Assembly (NCBI RefSeq): GCF_036898095.1
Contig: NC_090768.1
Span: forward strand, 52,076,665-52,140,664
Source: Palaemon carinicauda
Taxonomy: Eukaryota > Arthropoda > Malacostraca > Decapoda > Palaemonidae
Length of the DNA: 64,000 bases
Direction of reading: 5' to 3'
A program made the position numbers and the translations under genes. This document shows, one piece after another, positions 24,345 to 36,582 of this stretch (position 1 is the first letter of the stretch; the number at the start of each line of letters is the position of its first letter). The notes under the pieces were generated by a model. That model was not told where the DNA came from. It saw only the letters and a list, made by a program, of their open reading frames with translations, and did not search any database.

Positions 24345-24590
24345 CTCCACTCTTCGATGCTACCGTTCACAGGTACATCTAGGGAGGGGTTGGGCCTACA
24401 CTTAAGGGACAAGACCACCTTGGAATCATGGTCTGAAGAAGAAAAGCGCCTACATATTAACCTGTTGAAAATGCAAGCAGCCCTTCTAGCACTGCAAATT
24501 TTCCAACAGAGTTTTATAAGACACTAAGTAGATTTGATGAGCAACAACACTACCATAGTGGCCTACGTCAACAAGAGGGTTGTGGTAGCC
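24345..24590 (+). pseudogene. RNase H fragment of the second DIRS-like relict
   Basis: Reading through stops, the peptide contains HINLLKMQAALLALQIF and MSNNTTIVAYVNK, the Glu-helix and Asp-strand blocks of RNase H. In the second block the usual SDNTT is SNNTT, so a catalytic Asp is lost. The segment is cut by a SINE fragment immediately after YVNK. Confidence 0.8.
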
Positions 24591-24745
24591 TATTGGAAAC
24601 GTTCCTGTCTGGTAATCTGCCAGACTGAGGTCGGAGTCCCTCTCAAGCTCGATAGTTTCTTGTAGTGTCTGCAATCTCACCTTCCTTGTGAAATAAGGAT
24701 TGGGGTTTGTGGAAGCTTATACGTCTACCTGCTGAGTAACCTTTA
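24585..24745 (+). mobile_element. SINE family B fragment inside the DIRS relict
   Basis: It shares the B-box region (GGTCGGAGTCCC), the TGCAATCTCACC linker, the GGGGTTTGTGGAAGC segment and CTACCTGCTGAGT with the copy at 2141-2470. The GC-rich 3' body is missing and the sequence jumps to the terminal CCTTTAAACCT. The insertion shows that the SINE family was active after the DIRS relict had arrived. Confidence 0.7.
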
Positions 24746-24849
24746 AACCTATAGGAAGCGTTTCACAGACCCTCTGCGATTTGGTAAAGCAGGGACACAC
24801 TTGGGTTTTTGACAATGCAGTAGAGCTGTAAGGAAGATTCATTCCAGAC

Positions 24850-25134
24850 AAGGAGAATTTACTTGAGACACGGGTGGTAGGAGCAGAGTGGTCTCTACTA
24901 CCCTGTGTGGCAGAAAGGCTTCTTGCCGTTTTGGGTTCCTTATCGATTGACTTATTCATCACCCGGCTGAACAAAAAGCTGCCAAAGTTTTGCTCACCAG
25001 TTCCAGATCTGTTAGCAGCAATGGAGGATGTTATCCAACATCCCTTTGACAACCTGGATGCACATGGCTTTCCACCTATTTGCCTGATACGTCTAGTAAT
25101 CAACAGACTGTTCATGACTCTGATGTCTCCTTAA
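24850..25134 (+). pseudogene. DIRS connector region of the second relict
   Basis: The peptide VGAEWSLLPCVAERLL, then IDLFITRLNKKLPKFCSPVP and AHGFPPICLIRLVINRL, matches the stretch between RNase H and recombinase in DIRS/Ngaro elements ('EWSL...VDLFATxxNxxLP...SPVPD...AFPPxxLI'). The same block in the 6.9-15.5 kb element is clearly divergent (DLFATKDNKKID). Confidence 0.85.
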
Positions 25135-25329
25135 GTGGCTACACGTCGAATGTTTTATCATATTTTCTGATACTCCTCATCTGCAGAGGTACCACAACTC
25201 ATTGGCATCCCTCTCACTTGATGAGTGGCAACTACCCAGCATCTCCGTCCAGAAAGGAGAAATCTGGATATCTGTTAAGATCTGCTGTCTACCAGGGAAA
25301 GTGGGCCATCCTCTGTGATTGTTGCTGTA

Positions 25330-26262
25330 GATGAGATACTGCTTTGGTTTGAGCCTCTCAATAATTGATAGCTGCTTTCCTTGCCTAGCTTTGTTGAGAG
25401 AACCTCCTCCCAGTATCTACAGTGAAAGGGTATCGTTCACCCCTGGAGTCAGGTTTCCAGTCAAAATCGTGGACCTTTATTCTTCATGGGAATTGTCTAT
25501 GCTTATGAGGAGCTTCGAGCAGTCTTGCCCTCCCAGAGAATGGAATATCACAAGTTTTCTTGGCTCTCTCAAGTGGCTTCTGTATTAGTTATTAAGGAGA
25601 GCATCATAAAGAGATTTCACTTTTAAGACTTTTTCTGCTTGCTCTATCCTCAGCAAAGAGAGTAGGTGAGCTATTTGGCATCTCGTAAGTCATGAGTCTT
25701 GGAGAGATACGAGGAAATCTCCCTTTTGTTTTTTGTGGGGTTTATGGCCAAGACCCCGAACCCAGCCATCCAAAATCCTGGGTTTGAGTCCTCCTCCATC
25801 TCCTCCTCCAAGATGCAACTAGCAAATGGGATGAAATTCTTCTCTGTCTTGCCAGGTCACTACGGCACTACTATAAATAACCCAATGTTGCAGACCAGAG
25901 CTCTGGAAGCTGTTCCTCTGCATCAGTAGGGTGAAGAAAGCGATATCTAGAACAGTTTTATTCTGGCTTTGTTAGACCATCAGAGATCCTTATCACTTCC
26001 AGAGAGACTGCAGACAGACCATCTAGAGCGTGGGCTCACGAATTCAGAGGTTTGGTTCCACCCTAACCTTCTGGAAGAATCTGTTTGTGGTGCAAGGATT
26101 GAAGGCAAGAGTCAGAAAACGCCAGGTAACCTTCACCAGTCACTACCTTTGGAAGTATACCCACAAGTTGTAGGATATTTTTACCCTACAACCTGTGGTA
26201 GCTGCTCAATAGGCTGTGTATTATGCCTAGCACCCTCGTGGAACAAGAAGTATCTTGTCTAA
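25330..26262 (+). pseudogene. Tyrosine recombinase remains of the second relict
   Basis: The scattered blocks are KTFFLLALSSAKRVGELFGIS near 25630-25690 (box I, Arg retained), FMAKTPNPAIQNPGF near 25745-25790, and DRPSRAWAHEFRGL near 26018-26058 (HxxR motif). No nucleophile Tyr could be placed with confidence. Frames change several times. At about 26160-26201 lies a short hairpin, CCACAAGTTGTAGG facing CCTACAACCTGTGG. Confidence 0.75.
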
Positions 26263-26835
26263 GATAGTGGTTGTAACGTAAGTACAGTATAGGGTGGAAG
26301 ATGAGAATGTCTGAAGGTTTTCCCTCTCCTCTTTCCTTCTCCGGGGGTGCAGCAGTCATGCTGGTATGAGCTAGATGGATACTTAATACAGATTTTCTTT
26401 TAATTCTGATTTTATACCACCGCCAGGTTTATATACTTGCTACAAATTTGGCATCTTAGAATACCAGGCTATTTATTTGACATGATCCACATTCCACCTT
26501 GATGATTCACACCAAGATAAAGAATTACAAAGAACACTTTTTGGATCAGCATGCTTCCACCTGTGACTGCACTTTGATTTGGGCCACCGCAACCAAGGCC
26601 TATTTCAACAACTCATTTCTACTTGAGTGTTTGCAGCTTAGTATTTGTTTTCCTACAACGATGCCATTAAGTTACCAAGCAACCTAGTACACTTTGGATT
26701 GGGTTCATAATAAAATTCATTACAGTATTTTAGTATGTAATTGGTCTCTTGATGCTTCCTTAGGTTTTTTAAACACAATATTTTCAATACCTACTTCTCA
26801 TGCTGTCCTACTTTTCGGTTTTGGTAGGGACAGAG

Positions 26836-27040
26836 ATTTAACGGAAAGGTACAGAATGTTTTTATGTTAAACAGGCCGACATAAGTCTCTCTTCATAGTT
26901 TATATATGACAGATCTAATTTAACAGTGTAGTTTATTTCCTTTCTGCACTGGGCTATTTTACCCTGTTGGACACCTTGGGCTTATGGCATCCTGCTTTTC
27001 CAACTATGATTGTAGCTTGGAGGTAATAATAATATGTTGC
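26836..27040 (+). mobile_element. Non-LTR retrotransposon 3' tail, copy 1
   Basis: Contains AACAGGCCGACATAAGTCTC, TATTTTACCCTGTTGGACAC, CTTGGGCTTATGGCATCCTG and a TAATAATAATATG end. The same blocks in the same order follow the RT fragment at 27690-27915, so this is a second, 5'-truncated copy of one 3' end. It ends in short TAA repeats, as many LINE copies do. Confidence 0.75.
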
Positions 27041-27150
27041 TTACATGAGATTTTATTTGCATGTTTTAGGTATCACCTTTGATAGATATCATAAGTAAAA
27101 CTCGCATTTGAAGGAAAGGTGACAATGTTTCTTTAACTTTGTATGATTCT

Positions 27151-27915
27151 TTTAAAATTTTAGGTGTGATTCTCGACAGCAAATTTACTTTTAAGAAACA
27201 CATTAGGTCTGTGTTTTCAATTGAACAAAAAAGCCTTATTGAGAAAGTCTTTTAAGATTTTTGATGATCAATCTATTCTGAAGAAGTGTTTTAATTCTTT
27301 CATTCCACCTTGTTTCGAGTATTGTTCTCCTGTCTGGTCTTCAGCTGCTGATTCTCATCTTAATTTTTGGACAGGAACTTACAGTCTATTAAATTTCTTA
27401 TTCATGATCTGGATATTAAACTTTGGCACCTTCGTTCAATTAGTTCATGTTGCATAAGATTTTTCATAATTCTGACCATCCTTTACATTTAAATCTTCCT
27501 GGACAGCTCCATCCTGTTCGTAATACTAGTCATGGAGTTAATTCTAATAGTCAGGCCTTCTCCATCATGAGGCTCAATACTGCACAATATTCAAGAAGTT
27601 TTATTCCAGCTGTGACCAATTTGTGGATTGATCTTCCTGATTGAATAGTTGAATGATTGGAACTCAAAAGTTCAAACTTGCAGCAAATGATTTTATATTG
27701 AACAGGGTGACCTAAGTCTTTTTATAGTCTATATATGAATTTTTTTCCATGTTACTGTTTTTTAAAATATTTCATTTTAATTTTTCATTAATTATATCAT
27801 TTACTTATTTCCTTTCCTCACCGAGTCATTTTTCCCTGTTGGAGCCCTTGGGCTTCTAGCATCTTGCTTTTCCAACTAGGGTTTTAGCTTGGCTAGTAAT
27901 AATAATGATAATATG
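27151..27915 (+). pseudogene. Jockey-like non-LTR retrotransposon 3' end
   Basis: The coding part (27151-27645) gives, in changing frames, GVILDSKFTFKKHIRS, NSFIPPCFEYCSPVWSSAAD, then SLIPAV-like SFIPAVTNLWIDLPD. These are the C-terminal RT/connector blocks of Jockey-clade LINEs ('LGVxLDSxLxFxxH', 'LLPxLEYCSPVW', 'RTFLPAxxRLWNSLP'). A 3' UTR and a short TAA-rich tail end at about 27915. 5'-truncated and frameshifted, as is usual for LINE insertions. Confidence 0.85.
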
Positions 27916-30600
27916 CTTTATTACCGTCATCATCATAGCACTTAGTATTCTGGAGAGATTAAAGTAGCTTCCTGCTATCAATCTATTAGGGTCTTCCTAT
28001 AAGGAAACAGAGCACCCCTGATTTAGTTTTCTTATGAGACATTATTTCTAGGTGTGTGAGAGAAGTTCAATAAGGTGTACTCAGCATTTATGAAGTTAAT
28101 ACACTTAAATGGTGGATTTAAACATCCACTGTATAGTAATTTACCAGTGTTAAATTAGGGATGTGCACAAAACAGTCTTATTATAGGTAGCTAAGTAAGG
28201 AATTACAGAACATTTAATCTTCTTTTTCTTGTTTTGACTGAATTATCTGCGATGTTCCCTTATCTGTTAAAGTATAAAATGTGTGAAACTTCAAGTAGTA
28301 ATTTTCTGTATGAATCCCTTTGAAAGAGCAACAAGCTCGTGTAGGAATTACTCTTAATTCTATTCCTTGTAAGATGTATGATTGGCTTAGCATAACAATG
28401 AGTCTTTCAGCTCTATATCATTGATGTAGGTTTCCATGATTATGTTTATGAATATACTTATTTTTACCCCTTTACATTTTTATCTTACCACCTTCCAGTG
28501 AATATACATTTTCCTGGGTCTCATGTCACTGGTATGTTCTTCCAGCCAGTTTTTCATTGTTGGATCTAACCAATGTTGAAATGATCTTACCTGTGCCATC
28601 AACCTCTTGAACTTAAAATGTTTATACCAAGCGTTTGTTTGTACTAAAAAGAAAGTACTCTACAGTATATATATAATATTTTTTATAACAATGATGGCGG
28701 TACTTTCTTAATTGTAAGGCAGGAAACAGAAATAACATGTTTTCTCTTTCCTGTAGGAAAATAGTACTGGCAGTTCTGCTTCAGACTATATCTATTGTCA
28801 TTTTTAGTTATGAAATTTTTATAAATTCTGTTCTTGAACTTATTTGCTACGTGGCTACTACCAAATTAATATTATTATAATTTAAATTATCATTGTCTTC
28901 ATCATCGTTTTTCATCTGGCCACACTGTCATTTCAATATTAGTTTAATCAGACCACAGAACTAGAAACCGAGCTTTTCAGGGTCGATTATATTTGACTGA
29001 GATTTAGATTTTGGAGGATACTTCATAACCTTTTTGAAATTTCAAAACCATATTTTACAGGAAAGGTTGATGATTCTATTTCTGAAATAAAGGGTTGCAG
29101 TTGTTCAATGTTCAAAAAAATCAGAACTATTGGGGGAATTTTAAATGAAAAATCAAAATTCTATTTTTGTTTGAGCTTTATTACGCTACACTTTGTTATG
29201 ACTGTGACCCAGGTGAGGGGGGTGGGGGTATTATGCTGGCTCTGGAATGTTGTCCCCCCATCTAGCTCTCCTCCCACCATCCCACTTTCATCACCACCAA
29301 TCCTGCAACTGCTTATCACTAATCTCACCCACATTGTTCAGTTTTGTCAAATTTCAGAAATCAGGTACACTACATATTCTAATAACTGTTTTGTATTTTC
29401 CCTCGCAAGGAACATTAAGATACACAGTATTAATAGAATGTATTTACCCCCAGATATACAGTGTAAAAGTATATGTAAAAGTGTAGACAAACAATTTTAT
29501 ATATACTGTATAAGACATACATAATACATACACACACAATGTTACAGCAATACAAGACCTTTGAAGCAACATTTAGATTGAAATATTTACTGTTCTGCCT
29601 GTGTTTCATATTATAGGAATTGAAAACCAGACCTTTTTTAATTTTTTGTGAAATAACTAAGGTCTAAGCATAACATAAGTTTTGTACAGCAAGGTGTCCT
29701 TATCCGAGATATAATAATTTGTTGATGTATCTAAAATGAAGGATGAGATTTTGTGTATCCAAAATAAATGTATAAAAGTAGTGTGAAAATATATTCACAT
29801 ATATGGTAAGCATGTATGAATATGTATGTATATATACATATATATGCATACCTTACTGAGAGTGAGCAACTCTGTGATTTTGTGTATGTATTAAAGCATT
29901 TCATTATAAATCTGTAAATCTGATAGTTTATTTCTCGAACGGGCAGCTTAGCAGTCTGCATTTACTTAGTTGATGGTGGTGGATCCAGTGGGCAAGTGGA
30001 TGGAAGCCCCAAGATAGTTGCAGTTGACATGCAACTTGGTCAATGAGTTGAATAGATATCAAAAGTCTGAACATTTCAAGTCGAAAATAATTTCATGATG
30101 ATGCATTTACTGTATTAGACAAGTTTAATTTTTTTGTCTTTTTAAGTGTGCACTGTATAAATATTTAGAGATATACATACACTTGTGTAATACTTTTTAT
30201 CAAGTAGTTTTTTTTTAATAGACCAACATGCATGTTTGCAGTACTACCAACGTTGTCCTGGCTCAAGATGATAGCACTAGGGTCTCGTAAAACTCTAGTA
30301 CGTGCGGCCTTGAAGATGCCCTGCTCCCCACCCCCGCCCACCTTCCAAGATATTATCACCTAAAAGTAATAATTCAACTTCACGCATACACAATAGTACA
30401 AATAACATACAACTTGGATATGCACAACAGTTTTTCACTTAACTGGCATTTAACATAGTGATATACAATTGGCTGGATAAAATTTCTTATCTATAATGAG
30501 TAGTCTATAATTGAGGCATGATTGTATCAATGCACTGTTCCTGTAAGTGTTAGTACAATTGGATAAAATGTTACAATTTGATACCAGAGTGCCCAATAGA
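27916..30600. other. Non-coding AT-rich stretch
   Basis: Short open frames only. No known domain or repeat was recognised. It lies just beyond the GC-richer islands that could be mbl 3' UTR, and an AATAAA on the minus strand is present near 29928, which could serve as a distal polyadenylation signal. Confidence 0.35.
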
Positions 30601-33600
30601 AGAGGCTACTGGCTGTTGTTGTCTACCAATATCTTGAAAGAGGTCACAGATCCGCCTTGTTTTCCTCCATGGGCTTCTTCTTCTTCTTCGTATAAAAGGG
30701 GATGCTAACATGGGTCACACTCTGGGCCCGCGGCCGCACTATGGGGTGGCTGCAGTAGGTTAACCTCAGTTCTTATTCACCCACTTATGCTGGTGCACCT
30801 GCTGCCCTTAGTATTTATATTTTGTTGTTTCTTGGTTATCAGGTATAAGTGCTCTTACTCAAACTTCATACAGCATTACCAATATATTTTTATCTAAAAT
30901 TAACATATCATAAATATGTACACAAGTGCCCCATAACAATTTCCCATGAACTGTAATATTCAGCCATTAGTTGATGAGTACACTACAGAAGTGGTTATGA
31001 ACAAGGCCAAAGGAAACCTCCTGCGGTGTTTACAGCCGGCGCCCTCCCTCCTCGTGCCCATAATGGGCACTCAGAAGTGCTCGAGGCCTCTGGTGAGACA
31101 GCTCACACCTCAGAAATCACTTAATTTTTTTTTTTTTTTTTTTTGCATAACAAGGATAACATAACCATTCTAATTCGTAAATGAAGTGTAGAAAGACAAC
31201 GAATGCTGGTGATCCTCCACAATATTTTGAATGGAGCATACTGCTGGAAATCTTAATCTCTTGTATGACATGAGATGTTTTTCCACTAAAGAGATTTATA
31301 CCGAGTGTGTGACTGGAGCTTATGTTGATTAATAGGCGCTTAGCCACTGTGCAGCAGCGCTCACCAGAGAGCTCTCCTTTCGCGCGGCAACCTTAACCTA
31401 ACAAGTAACATAACAACGTCAGTAGTCACAGGAAAACAGAGAAATTGACTTAAATAACAATAAGAAAATATCACAAAATGTTTGGGACCTTCATCCCACA
31501 CTCTACTACATAGTTCAAGCAGTTGCCTGAACACTGGCTAGCATACAATTAGTAAAATATCAAAATCATTTATCTAATCATTTGGGGTATCATTCATAGA
31601 AATAAAATTAAAAACAAACATGTATGAGTATAAACTCACTTAATTTGTGACTTTTAAAACCAAGCCAGCATAAATTAACTGCTGAAAGAGCAATGAACAG
31701 TAAGCATTGATAAAATATAAAAATAACAATGGAAATGTGTTTCTCTACATTGAGATTTCAACCCTGACAAAGGTGGGGACGACTGGAAACACGATAATTT
31801 CTCAAAACTGGCTTAGTTCATTACAGTGTACAAATATTCTCAAGTAAAAATAAAATAGACACTAGGAGCATGCATTGCCTGGCCAGTGACGTGGGAAGAC
31901 GGTCCGCTATCACCGGCAGGAGACTTATGGCGACCACCTCCACTCCAGTCAAGCACCAATGTCATTCTTAATAACATGTAGGGCTTCAACAGAGTCCAGG
32001 CTGCAGCCACTGAGTTGTCATCAGACTGGCTATATGATTATCGTGATTATAATTATGATTAATATTACTATTACTTCATATAATGGACCTTACAGTAACC
32101 GAGGGTCATGCGACTCATGCCCAACTGTCAATACATCGCTGTGGCTGGGGAAGGCCAACAGGATCACAAGGAACAGATCTTACGTGGAGTGCCCTCACGA
32201 AGGGCAAAAGGATTGTGGAGAACTTAAACAAATATATATGGCGTTGAGTTTTGATTTAGCTTCGTGAGGACTTCCTCGTAAAATTCTACTACCCTCCATA
32301 CCCGGATTTCACTGTACTGCTCTTTAAATAATGAAAATTTACTAAATGTACTTCAATTTACATTGCATATAAAAATGAATCAACAAGTATTGTGGATGGT
32401 ATGATGATGATAAAGCACAGTGATTTTGCTGGCTTTAAAACCAGCTCCGGGGATGGGTTAGGGTGCCAGGCAGTGCGGACGCGCGGGCAGGCGACTGGGG
32501 CGGCAGCAGGCAACCCCTAGCCATCAGGAGGGTATAGTTCTAACATATAGAATATAGGAGCATCATTTATAGATTACAGGAGATCTATTCACATTGATAC
32601 AGTTAAACCTGGTAAGCAAGGTGCTAACATGCAAGTGTGCGGGGACTTGTGCCCCAAGCCTACAAACTACGATAGAAGCTAGGGTGCTAGGGACCTACAT
32701 GGACTACCCACTAGATAACTGGTTACATGCAGATGCCATCCCCTGCCCTTAATGATCTCCTCTGGCTAGTTACACAACTTGAAATCTCAAACTGAATACT
32801 AGTACAGGGTGGGTGGCATGGGAGAAGGGCAAGCAGTGGCACGGCAGGACCCAACACAGCCTTTCCTACCACACCACATCTCCAGCTGTATAAGGTCCTG
32901 CCAGGAACAACCCTAGCCGGCTGCCGTGGCTCACCCATGTTAACCAGCTACTGGTGTTCTGTGTGGCATTGATCATGCCAAGATCACAAAGCTTTTCCAG
33001 TTCTAGCCAGGAGCCGCTAGGGATTGGGAAGCAGTGACATCATGAAGCCTGCAGTTTGGATGATGCACTCTGAAGAAAAAGCCCCTACATTTGACTGTGA
33101 AGCAAGCGCAACTCTAGGGTCCAAGTTGTACCCTGCATGGCCGGATTGTGAGCGTGACTTGAGGCATGCCAGTACGCATATTAGTGCTTCCAACACTCAG
33201 AAAGCACACAGCGTGGCACTACCTACAGCTCCTCTTATCACATGGCTGAAGTTAGATCCTAAATTACAGCAAGCGTGCTGGTGGAGACCGACATTAACTG
33301 TGTGGTAGGCTTCAGTCGGTGGCACAGGTGAGGTGGGGGAAATATCTTGTAAACTATGGCTGTGCATGGATGGCAGCTTTGAAAAATCATGGGACGATTG
33401 TGAGAGGGACCTGCTAGTTATGTGTGGACTGAGTACTTCAATCTTGTATTTTAGATCAAGTACTGAACTACTGAAGGTGAATAAAAAATATGAAAAGAAA
33501 TAAAAAAATGAATATGGTGGTAGCAAAGGATTGGTTAATGGTAAGTACCTGTCATTCTGGAAGGAGGGGACAGCCCTGCCACCTGACTGAGAGCCTGATG

Positions 33601-35414
33601 GAACAAGTGAACTAGCGAGAGAGCATGCATGTCCGGGGGGCCTTTGTCATGGACAGTTCACTTATACATATCCTGAATTGTGCTTCTTGATAATTCACAA
33701 ACATTCACACATTTAAGCTTCCCTCAGTGCTGATTCTGAAGTACAATTCTAAATAAATATATTTATTTGAATACTAAAGCCAAAGGAGTTTTGTTTAAAG
33801 CATGAACAACTATGACTGGTAACTTGTCTTACTGTTGTAAATACAATCCAAGTACTTTTGATTCCTTAAAAAGTAGATTAAATTTGATACAAGAATATGG
33901 GAAGCAATGTTAATATTCACAGATGCAATAACAATATTATAAATTATAATCAACATCACTTTATGTAGAAAACTTTGATATGTTTGGTATTACATGCATT
34001 GTGCTTCTGGTAGCTGAGCCTCTGAACCATAATAACTTAATATAAGGCTGAAAGCACATTTGTCTTTTTTTCTCAAATAGGCCATGCATTTCATGCATTG
34101 AATTTAGCTCTGTATAAAAAGTACAAACAGGCCACCCGGACAGACTGTATTGCCAAACGGTGACTTCTAAAGCCGGGACTTCCGCAAGCAGTGCCTTCGA
34201 CCCTCCCTTATACCCTCTCTTTGATTCCTAAATGCTTCAATTACAGGAACATTAAAATCGTGGCACTTTACATGTAATAAAACATTATGTTTCATATATG
34301 TAAAAATAACACAAGGAACTATTAAAAATTTATCCATTACAAGTACTACAACATACATATACGGCTTTGCATAATACAGTTTCATATAAAACCAGACATA
34401 CTGTACTAAGTTCTCACAGCCCCTTAAATTCACCGAGCTAGTCATGGCATAAAAGGAAATAAAACAAAAGGTAAATGACTAGAAACCAATTCGTGTAAAA
34501 CAGGCCAAAAACTTGATAAAATATTTGCAGTAAGAGATTCCTTCTGGCTTCGGTCTTCGTCATCAATGACCTCGCTTCATCTGCTCTTTCCTCAGGCTAC
34601 TTCCTTTTTCCTCTCTCATTTATGTTCCTCAATTCTGAGTCCTCATGTTCAGTCGAGCTTCTCGCTGTATCTTCTCCTAGATAATGGACCAGCGCACTGG
34701 CAGGAGGAAGGAAACTGTTCTCCGAGCAAACACCATTTTGAGAGAGAAACAGAGGGTTTCTTTGTCATGAGGCCTAACAGGTGCTGAAACTATTACTTAA
34801 CTATTTAGGTATATACCTCTGAGTCAACAGCCCCTCTCAATCGATCCACAGTATAGCTCATTTATATTTAACACAGCTACCAAACCCAGTAAAGGAAGGC
34901 TACTGTGATGGGACTTACGGCAAAAAGCTGCCTAATAAAAAATAAACCATACTGATGAGCAACGAGAGGAGCATGTGTTAGGCTTGTAAGCAGCATGAAG
35001 AATGTTACTTGACAGCCTGGTAGGTGCTGGAGGTGGGAGAATAGTTTCCAACAGTGCCAGTCGCTGGTCGGGGGCTTCACTGGCACGTGACTTTGTCATG
35101 TACGCACAACAGTCCAAGAGTCTGTTACGTTGGTACATAATAGAAAATAATTATTAATCTCAGCCCTTTATAAGGGCATCTTCTTCCTACCTTATCCTTA
35201 TATAAAAGAGATAAAAACAAAGTGAAAATTTATTTTGTTATGTTTTTTGAAAAAATATCCACGAGTGCTGGAGTTGACCCATCCCCATGGGAGGGGACTG
35301 TAAGGACACACTTGACAAATCACATTATGTGAGCATGGCTGTGCTAGCACCAGACGCTCCGGGGGCCCGGGGCTCCCTGCGCTGTCCACACTCCACAATC
35401 CCGCCCACTTCACC
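30600..35414 (-). other. mbl: Possible distal mbl 3' UTR islands
   Basis: Several GC-richer patches stand out against AT-rich DNA: 30.6-31.1, 31.86-32.26, 32.43-33.65, 34.5-34.8 and 35.0-35.4 kb. They lack long conserved frames and lie directly downstream of the last mbl coding exon on the minus strand. Muscleblind genes are known for very long alternative 3' UTRs, so this is a reasonable but unproven reading. It could equally be repeat DNA. The densest YGCY cluster of the window lies within it. Confidence 0.35.
32466..32512 (-). promoter_or_regulatory. Dense YGCY cluster (candidate muscleblind binding site)
   Basis: On the minus strand this stretch reads GTTGCCTGCTGCCGCC and so on, with seven YGCY words in about 50 bases. 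YGCY is the established RNA motif of muscleblind/MBNL proteins. Inference: a self-binding site in the gene's own transcript. Confidence 0.4.
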
Positions 35415-35553
35415 AAACAACAACACTTTGCACTTCACTGGTTTTATTGATTAGGAAATAAAATTTTCATCTTCCAGCAGCTTTTAAATTTTTCAAGCTC
35501 CTCTTTAACTATTACCACCGAATTTTCTGTCCTTTGTATTTCACCACTTCATA
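35415..35553 (-). other. mbl: mbl proximal 3' UTR (zinc-finger isoform)
   Basis: From the stop codon at 35554 the minus strand continues about 140 bases to the predicted cleavage region after the AATAAA at 35448-35443. Short, with no obvious conserved element. Confidence 0.5.
35443..35448 (-). terminator. Polyadenylation signal AATAAA for the mbl zinc-finger isoform
   Basis: AATAAA on the minus strand, about 105 bases past the stop, is followed by a GU-rich stretch (GTGTTGTTGTTTGGTG, about 35427-35412). This hexamer plus downstream-element layout is a good cleavage and polyadenylation site. Longer forms may read through it. Confidence 0.65.
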
Positions 35554-35879
35554 TTACTTGCAAAGGATATTATTAGAACTTGCCAAACTGGCTATGACTT
35601 GAATTGAAGTTGCAGTAGGTGTTGCTGGGTCGTTGTTGGATGGTGGTGCTTGCATGGTGCTCTCCATGCAATGGGCGTTGTCTAGTGTGAGCGAGTTGCT
35701 GGGCGGGTTATGGAGAGAGTGGTGGCGCGGGGTAGACTGGGTGCGGGCAGAGTGCGGGTCAAGGGGGGCAGGCGGCAGAACAACAGGTAGATGGTAGTAT
35801 TTGCACAACCCCCGCCCGCACTTGCCCTTCACCGCGTCACGACAGACACTCACCTTCATGTCTGTCACCTCTACGTGAT
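35554..35879 (-). CDS. mbl: muscleblind exon: second CCCH finger of the C-terminal pair and tail
   Basis: This is the terminal coding exon of an RNA-binding splicing regulator. The acceptor TATTTATTTCAG ends at 35880. The first two bases complete an Asp codon with the G left by the preceding exon. The peptide then reads HVEVTDMKVSVCRDAVKGKC and onward, giving a CX7CX4CX3H finger (three Cys and one His in VCRDAVKGKCGRGLCKYYH). A Pro/Ser/Thr/Asn-rich tail of about 75 residues follows to TAA at 35554. The finger closely resembles the fourth finger of vertebrate MBNL proteins (CMDYIKGRCSREKCKYFH, from family knowledge). Within the exon, AAG/GTGAGT at 35854/35853 is a perfect donor sequence. A GU-rich polyadenylation site follows the stop. 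Confidence 0.85.
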
Positions 35880-36582
35880 CTGAAATAAATAGTTGTTGTT
35901 AAAGTATGTAATCGAATTTGACTAAAGTTCTAAGTCAGTGTGCTACAGTGATTACAGTACTTCATTTTGTATTGCTACTACTGTACACAGATGCTACAAC
36001 TGCATGAACTATTTTTTTTTTATTACTGTATAGACAAAAAGCATGTATTATATTACATAAGCATTATATGCCATTATGCTTATTATATTTCTAATGCACT
36101 AAATCACAAAAAAACTACCCAAGCATTGTAAAAATTTCACATATTAAACTAAAATAGCATACATCAGTGACTCTCTTTTTCAAAACTTCATATTGTATGT
36201 CACACATCCTGATATTAAAATACAATACCTATAAGAAGAAGTAAAAGTGCTGAACTCACAGACAGTAACAGTCATTATCATGAGAGAGAGTAAAATAACA
36301 TGACAAAAAAATATTTTCCTGTATCTTGTGCAGCCAGTTGAAATAAAATATATATATATGATATAATGATTTCCTTAATGAAGGGAAATGCCCAGAGTAG
36401 TGTTTTTAAGTGATCTATATATCAACATACTACAAGCAGTCAGGCAAAGCAGCAATACAACCACTTGATATGTTCTTACGAGGGAAATGCGTCTCTTAGG
36501 TCACTGCTGTGTCCCCCAATAAACTGGAAAAAGTGATAACAAAATATTAGAGGGTGGGACTGGCTTGAGTTCACCTCCCTAC

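Larger units (their letters stand above)
20700..26270 (+). mobile_element. Degenerate DIRS-like retrotransposon, second lineage
   Basis: Recognisable pieces occur in the right order on the plus strand: an ORF1-like Ala/Pro-rich peptide (20715-20993), further ORF1 debris to about 22.9 kb, RT from about 23.5 kb, RNase H at about 24.35-24.6 kb, the DLFITRLNKKLP connector at 24.95 kb and tyrosine-recombinase blocks from 25.3 to 26.1 kb. Every frame is shattered by stops and indels, so this copy is much older than the one at 6.9-15.5 kb, and its motifs differ enough to be another lineage. A SINE fragment is inserted at 24585-24745. The outer ends are not defined. Confidence 0.8.

Noticed and set aside
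26160..26201. Short hairpin resembling a transcription terminator
   Set aside because: Lies in a eukaryotic transposon relict; rho-independent termination does not apply.
29108..29524. Frame of 138 codons near 29.1-29.5 kb
   Set aside because: Low-complexity Ser/Pro/His and hydrophobic stretches without a domain; no exon signals of good quality around it.
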